NCBI GenBank assembly: GCA_016927065.1
Contig: JAFGNJ010000027.1
Coordinates: forward strand, 100,506-159,540
DNA length: 59,035 nt
Direction of reading: 5' to 3'
DNA from: Deltaproteobacteria bacterium
GTDB lineage: Bacteria; Desulfobacterota; B13-G15; RBG-16-54-18
This document shows positions 1 through 8,284 of this stretch, one piece after another. The notes below the pieces were generated by a model, which was not told the origin of the DNA, made no database searches, and saw only the letters and a program-made list of their open reading frames with translations. The position numbers were made by a program, and so were the translations under genes. Position 1 is the first letter of the stretch; the number at the start of each line of letters is the position of its first letter.

Positions 1-78
1 CGCCAAATAGAGTACTAATATGACGATTGCCAGAATTATCCTGATGACTCGATCAAGCGCGCCCATATTTTTCTTCAT
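1..78 (-). CDS. DUF2892 (YgaP-like) inner-membrane protein, N-terminal part
   Basis: Partial gene running off the left window edge; only the first 26 codons are present. The peptide starts MKKNMGALDRVIRIILA and enters a hydrophobic helix, which is the usual opening of small DUF2892 two-helix membrane proteins. An AGGAGG Shine-Dalgarno lies just upstream of the ATG at 78. Family known, function unknown. The C-terminal half, including the usual second helix, is outside the window. Confidence 0.75.
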   Translation of the reverse strand, partial: MKKNMGALDRVIRIILAIVILVLYLA

Positions 79-208
79 GTGCTGACCCTCCTTTTTATTA
101 CAAAGTATGGTTTTTCAAAGCACCCGATTCATATACTAACACAAAATGTCGTCATAGTACAAGAGAGGTTTGTAGTGGTACAATATCCCCTGACGGCTTG
201 CTATTTAC

Positions 209-502
209 TCATTCTGTCTCTTTTCCGTGAAGAAACGTATTAAAGGCACTCCGGACATCTGTTGCAATTTTTTCCAGGGCATCTTTGACTTCCACCCACG
301 TTTCTTCTCCCGATGCCTTTAATTCTTGAAGCTTTCCTTCCGCATCTTTTTTCTTTTCCTTCAGCTTCTGGATTTGTTCCTGATACTCATTTTTCTTTTC
401 TGCTCCTGCCTGTTCAGCTTTTGCGATGAGCGCATCGATTTTTGTGGCCCAATCCTTTAATTGCGCCTGCATTTTTTCCTGATATGCTTGTTTGTCTTCC
501 AT
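209..502 (-). CDS. Small charged coiled-coil protein
   Basis: A 97-residue soluble protein rich in Lys, Glu, Gln and Ala and predicted by eye to be almost wholly helical and coiled coil; no signal peptide or Cys. The start at 502 (MEDKQAYQ) is chosen over an upstream in-frame ATG at 532 because AAAGGAGGGG sits directly before it. It resembles small stress-type coiled-coil proteins of environmental bacteria, but I do not recognise a named family. It stands alone between the DUF2892 gene and the membrane protein at 669. Function unknown. Confidence 0.7.
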   Translation of the reverse strand: MEDKQAYQEKMQAQLKDWATKIDALIAKAEQAGAEKKNEYQEQIQKLKEKKKDAEGKLQELKASGEETWVEVKDALEKIATDVRSAFNTFLHGKETE

Positions 503-587
503 TTTCCCCTCCTTTTGTTTAGTTGTTATCACTATATATGTTTTACCTTTTGCCTGTTTGGCGCACTCTAATAAACTTGTTGTGGAG

Positions 588-615
588 ATTGATGAGGTCT
601 TATGTATATTATCAC
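588..615 (+). repeat. Diverged copy of the dispersed intergenic repeat
   Basis: The segment TTGATGAGGTCTTATGTATA followed by TTATC resembles the core of the better copies (TTGATGAGGTTGTGTGCATTC, gap, TTATC). It lies just after the stop codon of the membrane protein gene at 669-1208, the same place relative to the gene as the other copies. This is a weak match and may be chance. Confidence 0.35.
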
Positions 616-668
616 ATTTTCAACTTAGTGTTAAGCATGAGCAGTAAGATACGATTCTTTGTATAAAT

Positions 669-1208
669 TTACGATACAGCTCCTCTGATAATTTTCCCTC
701 GGAGAAAGATAATAATAACAACAAGAGGGACAGCCCAGAAGAGTGTAACAACAAAACCCATGACAGCACCGAAGATACCAAACATGGGTGAAGGTCCAGA
801 AGCCCCTTCTGAAAAGGGTATGTTTGAGGTCATAGCTATCCACGATGCCACGAAAAATATACCGAAGCCAACGAAATAGACTAATCCCAGCCAGGCGATC
901 ACTTCAAGGGCGGTGCGGGCCCATCGGCGAAGCCTCAAAAATTGTATGCTTGCTATCAGTATAAAGGCTGCAAGGGCGATTTGCACGAGCGCGATGAGTC
1001 CAAAGTGCTGGAAAATAACCTCCATCACGCCGAACTGAAAGGGGGCGTCTTCAGGGATAGGCGGCGCGGCCTCTCCCCCCATGTGTTGCATAAAGGAAAA
1101 GGCCATAAAACCCATACCGCCTGAAAAGATCATCAAAATAGCACCAGCTATAAATATCCAACCTATCACCGTAACCGCGGTTGGTCGCTTTTTTTGTATG
1201 CTTCCCAT
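669..1208 (-). CDS. Four-helix membrane protein, paralogue of the gene at 58584
   Basis: A 179-residue integral membrane protein with about four hydrophobic segments (roughly residues 12-38, 70-92, 98-125 and 145-170). AAGGAG precedes the ATG. The N-terminus (RPTAVTVIGWIFIAGAILM) matches the N-terminus of the protein at 58584-58952 (RPTCVTVIGWIWIILGALM), and both carry a similar [L/M]xxWAR[T/G] segment in the middle, so the two are paralogues. The residues between the first two helices are Pro/Glu rich and probably exposed. No named family recognised. Confidence 0.75.
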   Translation of the reverse strand: MGSIQKKRPTAVTVIGWIFIAGAILMIFSGGMGFMAFSFMQHMGGEAAPPIPEDAPFQFGVMEVIFQHFGLIALVQIALAAFILIASIQFLRLRRWARTALEVIAWLGLVYFVGFGIFFVASWIAMTSNIPFSEGASGPSPMFGIFGAVMGFVVTLFWAVPLVVIIIFLRGKIIRGAVS

Positions 1209-1291
1209 TGTGTGCTCCTTTTTGTTTTTATCTGACGCTCTTCTCCCAAGCTGCTATACACAGAGCGAGAGAGCAAGAATGCAACGACATC

Positions 1292-1696
1292 TCACTTGTA
1301 CGGCTCCTGCGAGAACACGTTCTTCACCATCGTGTCGACATGTGGACGGTTTGATGCGCGGGGATGGTTAGAACGATATTCTCTGGCCTCGTGAATCGCA
1401 TTGTTAATATCGGAAATTGTTTGGTCGTTGATGTATTTATCCGGTTCTATTGAGATCAGGTCATCATCCAGCTGGGCCTCAAGGAGTTCGATCGCCTGGT
1501 TCCTCTCCGCTGCCCTTAAGTGTTTCAGTATGACGATGCGTGTCTGAACGTCGGCGGCCTGTTCATGGAGCCAGTTGTTTCCGAAAAAAGAGACCATTAA
1601 ACGCATTCCAACGTACCCACCGATGGCCAGACCGATTACGCCCCCTACAAGAAACGCGAGGCCAAGACCTGCGAGTGCCTTTTTTCTGCTGGTCAT
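1292..1696 (-). CDS. Membrane-anchored protein of unknown function
   Basis: A 134-residue protein with one Gly-rich transmembrane helix near residues 9-33 (GLGLAFLVGGVIGLAIGGYV) and a soluble, mostly helical C-terminal part with many Asp, Glu and Arg. GGAGAGAGGAGAT precedes the start. The helix has a GxxxG-like pattern that could support helix packing. It lies between the membrane protein at 669 and the diguanylate cyclase gene. No family recognised. Confidence 0.65.
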   Translation of the reverse strand: MTSRKKALAGLGLAFLVGGVIGLAIGGYVGMRLMVSFFGNNWLHEQAADVQTRIVILKHLRAAERNQAIELLEAQLDDDLISIEPDKYINDQTISDINNAIHEAREYRSNHPRASNRPHVDTMVKNVFSQEPYK

Positions 1697-1771
1697 ATCT
1701 CCTCTCTCCTTCCTCGTCCATCATCCTCTGTGATAGGTACTGAAGCTGCGTACATTTATGCTCGCGGGCCT

Positions 1772-3124
1772 TCAACCGCTCCTGACCCGGTTTCTGCCGG
1801 CCTTTTTTGCGGCGTAGAGGGCTTGATCCGTGCGGCTGAGTAGCTGTTCCACTGTGGTCTCCTCGCAGTCCAACGCGGCAACCCCCAGACTCGCCGTGAT
1901 CTTCGCCGATCCCTTGGGGGTAGCGATCTGCCTCCGAGCGATACTTTTTTGCAGCCGCTCAGCCACCTGCCGAGCGGCTGCCAGGTCGTTTTCAGGGAGC
2001 AGGACGACAAACTCATCACCTCCATAACGCCCCACCACGTCCACTCTCCGCAATTCCTGCCGGAAGCTTTGAGCTACCTCTTGCAGCAAGTGGTCACCAA
2101 CCGTGTGCCCGTAGGTATCGTTCACCCGCTTAAAGTGATCGATATCCAGCATAATGGCGGATAGAGAACGTCCATAGCGACAGGCACGCCGGAGTTCTTC
2201 TTCGGCCACCGTGGAGAAATGGCGCTGGTTGTACAGGCCCGTCAGGGGATCGGTGATTGCGAGCCGTTGCACTTTTTTCAGCGCGGCTTGCAGCGCCTTT
2301 TCATTTTGTTTGAGATTTTTAAACAACAGACGCTGCGGCTTCTCCAATCCCATTTCGACAATGGCGATGTAGATGAGATAAAACGCAATGATCTTGAGAA
2401 AATGTCCGACGAGATTACCAAAACCATATACGCTGCTATACAACGTGAAGGCCAATTCGGAGGCAACGGTCAGGACCAGTGATGCCACCAGCCATTGCAG
2501 TACATGCCGATCGAAGGAGGTGCGTTTGTACAGCAAAAAGGCGATGGCGGCTATGAACATAAAGGCAATGATGTACTCACTGATCTTCTTAAACGGCGTC
2601 AGACCGACCCCTTCCACAAAACAAACCGGGAAGGCATTGGCGAATATCGCAGCGATCACCGCAATTGTCACCACAGTGTAAACCGCGAACACCGGATATA
2701 TATTCAGTTTTCGGTGGAGAAAGAGAGGGGAGATCAACAGGGAGATACTTTGGCAATAGCGGGCGGCAATCCACAGTTGGGTCGGCAGATTCGCGTCGTA
2801 GCCCGGGAATACGCCCATCCCTTTGTAGGCCAGGGTGTGGAGCAGATCCAAGCCGCTGACGAACAAGTAGGCAATTCCCAGAAACAGGACATAGCTGTTG
2901 TCCAGGCGCTGCCGCGAGTTCAAGGCGAGTATAAAGATGCTGCAGCCGACGACAATGACGAATATCTCCGCAAGGTTGTGGAAGAGGAGGTAGCTATACA
3001 GGCTGCTCAGGTACAGGCCGAACAGGACCAGGCCGTAGAACACGAAGGGGACACCTTTGCGTGCCAACTCAGAGCGTCTTGTCTTCGCTTTGTTACTTCT
3101 TTTGGAACCTTGTGATGGTCTCAT
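1772..3124 (-). CDS. MASE3-type diguanylate cyclase (GGDEF)
   Basis: A 450-residue membrane signalling enzyme. Residues about 25-260 form seven or eight transmembrane helices of the MASE3 sensor type (VSGLDLLHTLAYKGMGVF), followed by a short helical linker and a GGDEF domain. The catalytic motif RYGGDEF is intact at about residues 366-372, and an RxxD inhibitory site (RRVD, about 359-362) sits five residues before GGDEF, so both cyclic-di-GMP synthesis and product inhibition are expected. No EAL domain. The start at 3124 is preferred over 3142 because GAGGAGGAACCGG lies directly before it. The signal sensed by MASE3 domains is not established. Confidence 0.93.
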   Translation of the reverse strand: MRPSQGSKRSNKAKTRRSELARKGVPFVFYGLVLFGLYLSSLYSYLLFHNLAEIFVIVVGCSIFILALNSRQRLDNSYVLFLGIAYLFVSGLDLLHTLAYKGMGVFPGYDANLPTQLWIAARYCQSISLLISPLFLHRKLNIYPVFAVYTVVTIAVIAAIFANAFPVCFVEGVGLTPFKKISEYIIAFMFIAAIAFLLYKRTSFDRHVLQWLVASLVLTVASELAFTLYSSVYGFGNLVGHFLKIIAFYLIYIAIVEMGLEKPQRLLFKNLKQNEKALQAALKKVQRLAITDPLTGLYNQRHFSTVAEEELRRACRYGRSLSAIMLDIDHFKRVNDTYGHTVGDHLLQEVAQSFRQELRRVDVVGRYGGDEFVVLLPENDLAAARQVAERLQKSIARRQIATPKGSAKITASLGVAALDCEETTVEQLLSRTDQALYAAKKAGRNRVRSG

Positions 3125-3229
3125 CCGGTTCCTCCTCTGCATACACCGTCTCCCTCATCGCTCGATCGGGAGATGAACAGGCTCACCAGTTCGCCCATAG
3201 GGTGTGCGCCCATTCGTCCTTGATATTCA

Positions 3230-4129
3230 TTACCGCCCCAGGGCCATGCGGTGGCCGCCATGCACCGTAATCACTTGTCCGGTCATCCATCGGGCCTGTT
3301 CAGACGCCAAAAAGAGGATCACATCGGCGATGTCCTCCGGTCGGCCCACACGCCGCAAGGGGATTTCGTCGACCAGTTCCTTTTCCGCTTCCGACGCAAT
3401 GTAGCCGGTCTGCACGGGTCCTGGTGAAAGGACATTGACGGTAATGCCCAACGGTCCTAACTCGGCAGCAGCGCTGCGGCTGTATGACTCAAGGGCATAT
3501 TTGCTGGCCCGATAGGAGATTTCTCCCGGACTTCCCCAAGAACAATCCGCGCTGACATTGATAATCCTCCCCCACGGGCGCTCATCCTCGCGGAGGCGGC
3601 GGGCGAATTCCGCCATCATGAGGGCACAAGCGCACGTGTTCACGGCAAAATGATGGTCAAAGCTCTTAGCTGAGATCGGAGACATCAATGGTCCCCCTTC
3701 CCACAGGGCGGCATCGTGATTTTTGAGCATTTGTTCAGGCACAAAGGTATCGGCGAGGTACTCGGCGGCATTATTGATCAAGATATCGACAGGCCCCAGT
3801 TCATCTTCTGCGCGGTCAAAGAGAGCGGGAATCGCCTTGGGGGTTGCGAGGTCGCATTCCCAGGAGGCTGCCTTGCCGCCGGCTTTTTGAATTTCTTGGA
3901 CAACCTCTTCAGCGGATTTGGCTTGCTGGGAGAAGAAGTAGGGTAGCCCAGGAGTTTGTAACGCTTTTTTGTCTGGGACACTTTTAGGGTCATATGGTTG
4001 GCGGAGACAATGGATAAACACACCTGCACCCTGTGCTGCAAAGGCACGGGCCGTGGCCGCGCCAATGCCATGAGGGTTATTACCGCCGGTGACCAGAACG
4101 CTCTTATCCTTCAGCCCAGGATCGATCAT
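3230..4129 (-). CDS. SDR-family short-chain dehydrogenase/reductase
   Basis: A 299-residue Rossmann-fold oxidoreductase. The cofactor motif TGGNNPHGIGAA is at about residues 14-25, NNAAEY marks the NAG-type motif, and the catalytic Ser...Tyr-x-x-x-Lys is read as NVSADCSW followed by SYRASK near residues 193-211. The C-terminus (MTGQVITVHGGH) is typical of classical SDRs. A longer than usual insertion between the first strand and NNA (about 40 residues) may shape the substrate pocket. Substrate cannot be deduced. It lies 15 nt downstream of a lipoprotein gene on the same strand and is probably cotranscribed with it. No clear Shine-Dalgarno. Confidence 0.9.
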   Translation of the reverse strand: MIDPGLKDKSVLVTGGNNPHGIGAATARAFAAQGAGVFIHCLRQPYDPKSVPDKKALQTPGLPYFFSQQAKSAEEVVQEIQKAGGKAASWECDLATPKAIPALFDRAEDELGPVDILINNAAEYLADTFVPEQMLKNHDAALWEGGPLMSPISAKSFDHHFAVNTCACALMMAEFARRLREDERPWGRIINVSADCSWGSPGEISYRASKYALESYSRSAAAELGPLGITVNVLSPGPVQTGYIASEAEKELVDEIPLRRVGRPEDIADVILFLASEQARWMTGQVITVHGGHRMALGR

Positions 4130-4144
4130 GCGAAATTTTAATTT

Positions 4145-4468
4145 CTATTCTACTTTGTTTACATTAAGATACTCCGGTCCGCCATCCACTGGATAGCCAC
4201 TTACCAAATCTCCTTTTACGGTAACCTTACCTTTATCCACGTAATTATCAAGGTTAATAGTATCGCTTTTTAATGCATACAGCGTTTTGCCATTATCGTT
4301 CTTTAAAACATGGGTGCCATACATATAGGTCGTAATGCCTGTTTTTTGTATGGTACCTGTTGCCGTTACACTGTAGCTTGCTGAGACATCCGCTTTAGAG
4401 CCACACGCGACAAGGGTGATAAACACTACAATGAACATTAAGGTAATATAAAACCCTTTTGCCTTCAT
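4145..4468 (-). CDS. Small lipoprotein
   Basis: A 107-residue secreted lipoprotein. The signal peptide MKAKGFYITLMFIVVFITLVACGS ends in a lipobox LVAC, predicting Cys-17-to-25-range acylation. The mature part is a short beta-rich domain (TVKGDLVSGYPVDGGPEYLNV). The start at 4468 follows GTGGAGGAAAGCAA; a longer frame to 4534 would overlap the upstream gene and has no ribosome site. It begins 14 nt after the secreted protein gene at 4483-5913, so the two likely form one transcript. No family recognised. Confidence 0.8.
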   Translation of the reverse strand: MKAKGFYITLMFIVVFITLVACGSKADVSASYSVTATGTIQKTGITTYMYGTHVLKNDNGKTLYALKSDTINLDNYVDKGKVTVKGDLVSGYPVDGGPEYLNVNKVE

Positions 4469-4482
4469 TTGCTTTCCTCCAC

Positions 4483-5913
4483 TTACAATATTTTCCAGAC
4501 ATGGACCACCGGTTTGGCCCCATCGGCAAACCACTCCAGGACATACAACAGGCCGTTTTCGCGGTCATACGCCGCGGGGCCGATTTTGTATCTTCGCTGG
4601 GGACCTGAGCCAATCATTTCTTTTTCGATGCCTGTCGGGTTGAGATACAGGTATTTCTCGATGCTCACAGAAGCGTAGGGCTGCGGCTCCCAGGGTTTCT
4701 TTTTGCCGGCGGCGACCTGGGCGAGATCTGCCGGATCGTACAGAATAAACTGGGCATCGAAGCGGCTCGCCCACCATCCCCTTTCAGTTGCATATGCCGT
4801 ACATCCTTTGAGGTCTTCGGGTGGGCAATCACGGCCGTCGGCGGTAATGCAGACCCGAAACTCACCGACGCTTTCAGACTGCACGCATGGTTTTTCTGGA
4901 TTCTCCGCATTGAGGTAGCCGTACCAGTTTTTTGCCCCCGTGGCCTTGTTGCCGGAAAAGAGGACCGCCGACTTGCCCGAAGGCGTGGTTATCCATGCCC
5001 CGCCTTCCCATTCATCGGCATGTTGATAGCCTTTCAGACAGCGCACGATCTTATCGGTATTGTACACGTTTTCATACAGCAGTAGCGTCACTTCGGAAAG
5101 ATTGGTTCCCGACGGCGGCGCTGATCCGTCGGGCAACCAGGGGCGGTACGCAAAGAGCGTCGGTCCCATTCCGCCTTGTCCGCCGTCGCGGAAGCGTCCG
5201 GTGGCAAGGTATCGGCCACCGACATGCGCGTCTGCCCAGGCTGTGGGGATATCGAACAAATACCCGTTGACGCTGTATAAGTCCTGGTTGCCAATGAACC
5301 AGACCCCCTGCAGATTCGGCTTCGCTAGGGTGGGATTGAACCAGGCATGGGTGGCGATTCTATCCGATTGCAAGTGCTGGCCCCAGGCCAGGTGAATTTT
5401 GGGGCCGGTAGCCGGGTGATTGAGATACTGCATACCCACTTTGGGGATCTCCTCGACCTGCGTAAAGAATCCAGCCGTGACGTCGTGAAAATCCTGGATA
5501 AACTGTGCCTTCGGGAGATTTTCAGAGTTCGATGACGTGGCTGGCACGGGGATGCTGACCTCAGCGACCTGGCTGCCGTTCGGGAGATCCCCATAGGCTA
5601 AGCGCTCATGCCCCATGATGAAGAGCGACCCCGGATACGCATCGCGGTTGGATGGGTCGCCGTCGGGATTGAAGGTCATGGCGTTACCGCCGTAGGCAAA
5701 GGTGAGCGGCGGATCATCACCGCCGGGGAGTCTGAACGCGCCTTTGTACACGAAATCGGTTGGTTGGACACGCTTGCTGGCCATTGGCTCTGATGACGCC
5801 GTTGCCGGAGACGAGGTGAAGGGTGGTTGTGTTTTGATGCCGACGAAAGCCAACACAAGTAATCCGACGAATAAAGCACGCATGATGTGATGCGACAACT
5901 TTTTCATATCCAT
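4483..5913 (-). CDS. Large secreted protein of unknown function
   Basis: A 476-residue exported protein: a basic N-terminus, a hydrophobic stretch (IMRALFVGLLVLAFVGI) and a Ser/Thr/Pro-rich linker, then a long domain rich in Trp, Tyr and Gly (FRLPGGDDPPLTFAYGG near the start; KKPWEPQPYASVSIEKYLYL near the end) with a pattern suggestive of beta-propeller repeats. Four Cys in the second half could make disulfides. GGGAGG lies five bases before the ATG at 5913; an in-frame GTG at 5919 is less well placed. It heads a minus-strand cluster with the lipoprotein and SDR genes. I do not recognise a named family. Confidence 0.8.
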   Translation of the reverse strand: MDMKKLSHHIMRALFVGLLVLAFVGIKTQPPFTSSPATASSEPMASKRVQPTDFVYKGAFRLPGGDDPPLTFAYGGNAMTFNPDGDPSNRDAYPGSLFIMGHERLAYGDLPNGSQVAEVSIPVPATSSNSENLPKAQFIQDFHDVTAGFFTQVEEIPKVGMQYLNHPATGPKIHLAWGQHLQSDRIATHAWFNPTLAKPNLQGVWFIGNQDLYSVNGYLFDIPTAWADAHVGGRYLATGRFRDGGQGGMGPTLFAYRPWLPDGSAPPSGTNLSEVTLLLYENVYNTDKIVRCLKGYQHADEWEGGAWITTPSGKSAVLFSGNKATGAKNWYGYLNAENPEKPCVQSESVGEFRVCITADGRDCPPEDLKGCTAYATERGWWASRFDAQFILYDPADLAQVAAGKKKPWEPQPYASVSIEKYLYLNPTGIEKEMIGSGPQRRYKIGPAAYDRENGLLYVLEWFADGAKPVVHVWKIL

Positions 5914-5940
5914 CTTCACCTCCCTTCAGCTAATTATGAC

Positions 5941-5972
5941 TGATGGAGTTGTGTGCCCTTTGTATTCTTAAG
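5941..5972 (+). repeat. Partial copy of the dispersed intergenic repeat
   Basis: TGATGGAGTTGTGTGCC, then TTTGTATTCTTAAGG, aligns with the core of the fuller copies at 8983 and 11703. It lies 3' of the RRM gene (stop at 6010) and 5' of the secreted protein gene. Confidence 0.5.
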
Positions 5973-6009
5973 GCTATCGATGCGTCCAGACTTTTTGTTA
6001 AAAAATCTT

Positions 6010-6291
6010 TTACCAGGAGCGCTTTTTCCCTCCTCGACCACGACTATCGGAACGTGGACGAGCTTCATTTACTACAATCGTGCTTCCTTTGAGCTCTGAC
6101 CCATTTAAACCTTCAATAGCAGCGACAGCTTCCGCTTTTGTTGGCATTTCCACGAACGCGAATCCTCTCGCTTCTCCCGTGTATCTATCCGTAATGATCT
6201 TCACATCATCAACTTTACCATACGCTTCAAAGGCGTTTTTTAAATCATCACTCGTTATACTGGTGGACAAGCTTCCTATATAGATATTCAT
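6010..6291 (-). CDS. Glycine-rich RNA-binding protein (single RRM)
   Basis: A 93-residue protein made of one RNA-recognition motif: RNP2 is IYIGSL at residues 3-8 and RNP1 is RGFAFVEM at about 42-49. The short tail is Arg/Gly rich (RSDSRGRGGKKRSW). Such single-RRM proteins in bacteria bind single-stranded RNA and are often cold or stress induced. AAGGGGAAATACT precedes the start. It stands alone between the secreted protein gene and the DUF4404 gene. Confidence 0.95.
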   Translation of the reverse strand: MNIYIGSLSTSITSDDLKNAFEAYGKVDDVKIITDRYTGEARGFAFVEMPTKAEAVAAIEGLNGSELKGSTIVVNEARPRSDSRGRGGKKRSW

Positions 6292-6374
6292 AGTATTTCC
6301 CCTTTCATGGTTAAATGTTTTTTATGCTGATTATGAATGTCCATTCCAATTTTTCCCTATGCGATACCTCCTTT

Positions 6375-6647
6375 CTAGATGCCCATATCGCTCAAGGCTT
6401 TTATCACTCGCCCCACTGCTGCCGTCAGCGAAAGGTGTGATGCCTCGAAATGTTGGACAGATTCCTTGAGCCGTTCAAGGAACTGTTGTTGCCGGTGAGA
6501 TGGTATCTCTCCGTCTTCATCAACGAGCTCTGCAATCTCTTTCAGCAAAATCTGGATGTGCTCTCGAACGTGGTCTTCTGCTGATTGGGCCTTCTCGAGC
6601 TCGTCACGAAGTTCTTGAATTGTTTTGTGAAGCCGTTGTTTCTTCAT
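6375..6647 (-). CDS. DUF4404 family protein
   Basis: A 90-residue helical protein. The N-terminal coiled coil (LHKTIQELRDELEKA) and the closing SVQHFEASHLSLTAAVGRVI...LSDMGI are characteristic of DUF4404, whose function is unknown. GGGAGG precedes the start. No Cys, no membrane segment. Confidence 0.88.
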   Translation of the reverse strand: MKKQRLHKTIQELRDELEKAQSAEDHVREHIQILLKEIAELVDEDGEIPSHRQQQFLERLKESVQHFEASHLSLTAAVGRVIKALSDMGI

Positions 6648-6711
6648 AGAGTATTCCTCCCTAGTCGGTTTTTACCGTGGAGATTAGTTCCGCGTCTCTC
6701 AATCGCCACAC

Positions 6712-6760
6712 GTTGATGGCTAATGAAGCAGTGGCCTTCTGAATTATCGTGCCTCTTTAT
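6712..6760 (+). repeat. Copy of the dispersed intergenic repeat
   Basis: TTGATGGCTAATGAAGCAGT followed by GGCCTTCTGAATTATC parallels the copies at 8983 and 10942. It abuts the stop codon (6757) of the channel-like gene, so the repeat and the gene end overlap slightly. Confidence 0.55.
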
Positions 6761-7110
6761 TTCTGCAAATTATTATCATCAATATGAAATGTATGAAGCA
6801 TCCTATGCACGATTGGCGAGAAAACGATTCCCATTACCGCAATAAATATAAGTCCGCTAAAAAGCGCATATCCTGACGCAAAAACTTTCGCGCTTTGTGA
6901 CGTAAGTTGATTTACAGGACCCATTCCTCCAAGAATCATTGATGCATTCAAAAGGGCATCAACCCACTCAAGTCCAGCTATCCAATGATACCCGGCAATG
7001 CCGATGAACACAGCAGCTAAGACCAGAACACAGGCCGTTATAAGACTTATTGTTATTCTCCTGATGAAGACTGAAACAGGAGCCAGTTTTTCATGCTTCC
7101 GCTCAAACAT
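6757..7110 (-). CDS. Two-helix membrane protein resembling a K+ channel pore module
   Basis: A 117-residue protein with transmembrane helices at about residues 18-42 and 75-97, separated by a re-entrant-like loop. The arrangement (EWVDALLNASMILGGMGPV, then AKVFASGYALFSGLIF) follows the pore helix, filter and inner helix order of Ion_trans_2 channels, where the filter normally reads TVGYGD and is followed by GKLF. Here the filter position reads GGMGPV (about 61-66), so potassium selectivity is not expected. Proteins with this conserved ILGGMGPV are widespread and uncharacterised. The channel relation is inferred from pattern alone. Confidence 0.65.
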   Translation of the reverse strand: MFERKHEKLAPVSVFIRRITISLITACVLVLAAVFIGIAGYHWIAGLEWVDALLNASMILGGMGPVNQLTSQSAKVFASGYALFSGLIFIAVMGIVFSPIVHRMLHTFHIDDNNLQK

Positions 7111-7190
7111 GTTACGTGCTCATATTATGATGTGTCTAATTGTTAATAGTTAGAAAATTTTTATTATTGACCTTATAGTATTTGTTTGGC

Positions 7191-7262
7191 TCGTTCAACT
7201 ACTTTATGGTTGATGAATTGCGTGCGATTGAAAAATCAAGCTTTGCAATGCGATCCCCTTTT
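7191..7262 (+). repeat. Copy of the dispersed intergenic repeat overlapping a gene end
   Basis: CTCGTTCAACTACTTTATGG then TTGATGAATTGCGTGCGATTG and ATCAAGC align over about 60 bases with the copy at 8983 (TTACTTAATGGTTGATG...). It supplies the last ~18 codons and the stop codon of the gene at 7204-7524, so that protein's C-terminus is repeat-encoded. Confidence 0.6.
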
Positions 7263-7524
7263 CTACGGCAGGGGCTCGCTCGCGGTATCGTTTTAGGTGT
7301 TGCCGGGCCTCAGGCAGCTTCCATATGGCAAATGAGATGATGATTGCCAATAAGATGATAGCGATAACGCGTACTTTTTTGGTGCCGAATATTATTGCAA
7401 TTATTGAGAGAATACCCGCGAGCACCATCAGGGCGAGGCCGGCCAGCGGGTCCATCACCGCTATCCCCAGGAACACGAGGATGGCGGAGAACTGAGCTAA
7501 GGTCCGTGGTGTTTTTGGGTTCAT
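7204..7524 (-). CDS. Small membrane protein with repeat-encoded tail
   Basis: A 106-residue protein with two or three hydrophobic helices (about 12-45 and 52-69), then an Arg/Glu-rich helix. GAGGTGATCGTCC precedes the ATG. The tail from about residue 89 (GIALQSLIFQSHAIHQP) is encoded by a copy of the dispersed repeat, so the original stop may have lain earlier or been lost. It sits 22 nt downstream of the DUF6868 gene and may be cotranscribed with it. No family recognised. Confidence 0.65.
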   Translation of the reverse strand: MNPKTPRTLAQFSAILVFLGIAVMDPLAGLALMVLAGILSIIAIIFGTKKVRVIAIILLAIIISFAIWKLPEARQHLKRYRERAPAVEKGIALQSLIFQSHAIHQP

Positions 7525-7546
7525 TGGACGATCACCTCGATCTTTT

Positions 7547-7789
7547 TTATCCTATGATCAGCAACGCCACGTATGGAGCGACATTGAAGAAGAGGAAGAA
7601 GATTTTGAACAACCCGAGGAACGAGTAGATGGCCACGTCGAACGTCTTGCGCGGAATAGGAAACCATATGCGCTGCGTACGATACACCAAATCCGGGGCC
7701 ACAATACACATGATGGTCCAGAGGACCAGCAAGCCTCCGTTTATGATTGTACACCACATAAAGAATGTTGTTAAGGTCTGTATATCCAT
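7547..7789 (-). CDS. DUF6868 family membrane protein
   Basis: An 80-residue membrane protein with two helices; the opening LTTFFMWCTIINGGLLVLWT and the closing LGLFKIFFLFFNVAPYVALL are typical of the DUF6868 family of unknown function. AGGAGGAACATC precedes the start. It is packed between two other small membrane protein genes with gaps of about 20 nt, suggesting one transcript 8228 to 7204. Confidence 0.8.
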   Translation of the reverse strand: MDIQTLTTFFMWCTIINGGLLVLWTIMCIVAPDLVYRTQRIWFPIPRKTFDVAIYSFLGLFKIFFLFFNVAPYVALLIIG

Positions 7790-7808
7790 GATGTTCCTCC
7801 TTTTTTTG

Positions 7809-8228
7809 TTACTTTTCCGGCAGCACCAGCTTCTCCAAGGCTTGGTAATGTTTTTGAGCGAGTACGCCTACATCCGCTGCATTGATCGTCCCCTCTTTGA
7901 CCTTCTGCATGAGGGCAATGCCTATATTGTTATACCCCTCTATAAGAGTAAGGAGGATGGTGCCCTTTAAGTTGAGCTTTATCGCGTATAGAATACCACA
8001 TATAAGGAGCAGAGCGATACCGGCAAATCCAAGGAACAGGCTTATGTAGAGCTCGGGATCGTTTAATGCGATACCTGATACTTCAGTCTCAACGATGATA
8101 CCGGCAAGCACAAGGCATACAACACCCGCGATTCCAATTGCTATTATTATAGTTCTTGAAATAAATTTATCAGCAGTTTTTTCTGCGAGCTTTTTTGATA
8201 CCTTTCGAGCGCCTCCGCCGGTATTCAT
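7809..8228 (-). CDS. Two-helix membrane protein of unknown function
   Basis: A 139-residue protein with a basic N-terminus, transmembrane helices at about 26-48 and 62-85, and a soluble helical C-terminus (ALMQKVKEGTINAADVGVLAQ). AAAGGAGTTAACAG precedes the start. It is first of three closely spaced small membrane genes. No named family recognised. Confidence 0.65.
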   Translation of the reverse strand: MNTGGGARKVSKKLAEKTADKFISRTIIIAIGIAGVVCLVLAGIIVETEVSGIALNDPELYISLFLGFAGIALLLICGILYAIKLNLKGTILLTLIEGYNNIGIALMQKVKEGTINAADVGVLAQKHYQALEKLVLPEK

Positions 8229-8284
8229 CTGTTAACTCCTTTCTTAGAATTTCTAGCTCTTAAGATTACCTTCATTCATCCTCT

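Noticed and set aside
2495..3115. 206-codon open frame opposite the diguanylate cyclase
   Set aside because: Antisense shadow; the minus-strand protein has clear MASE3 and GGDEF domains.
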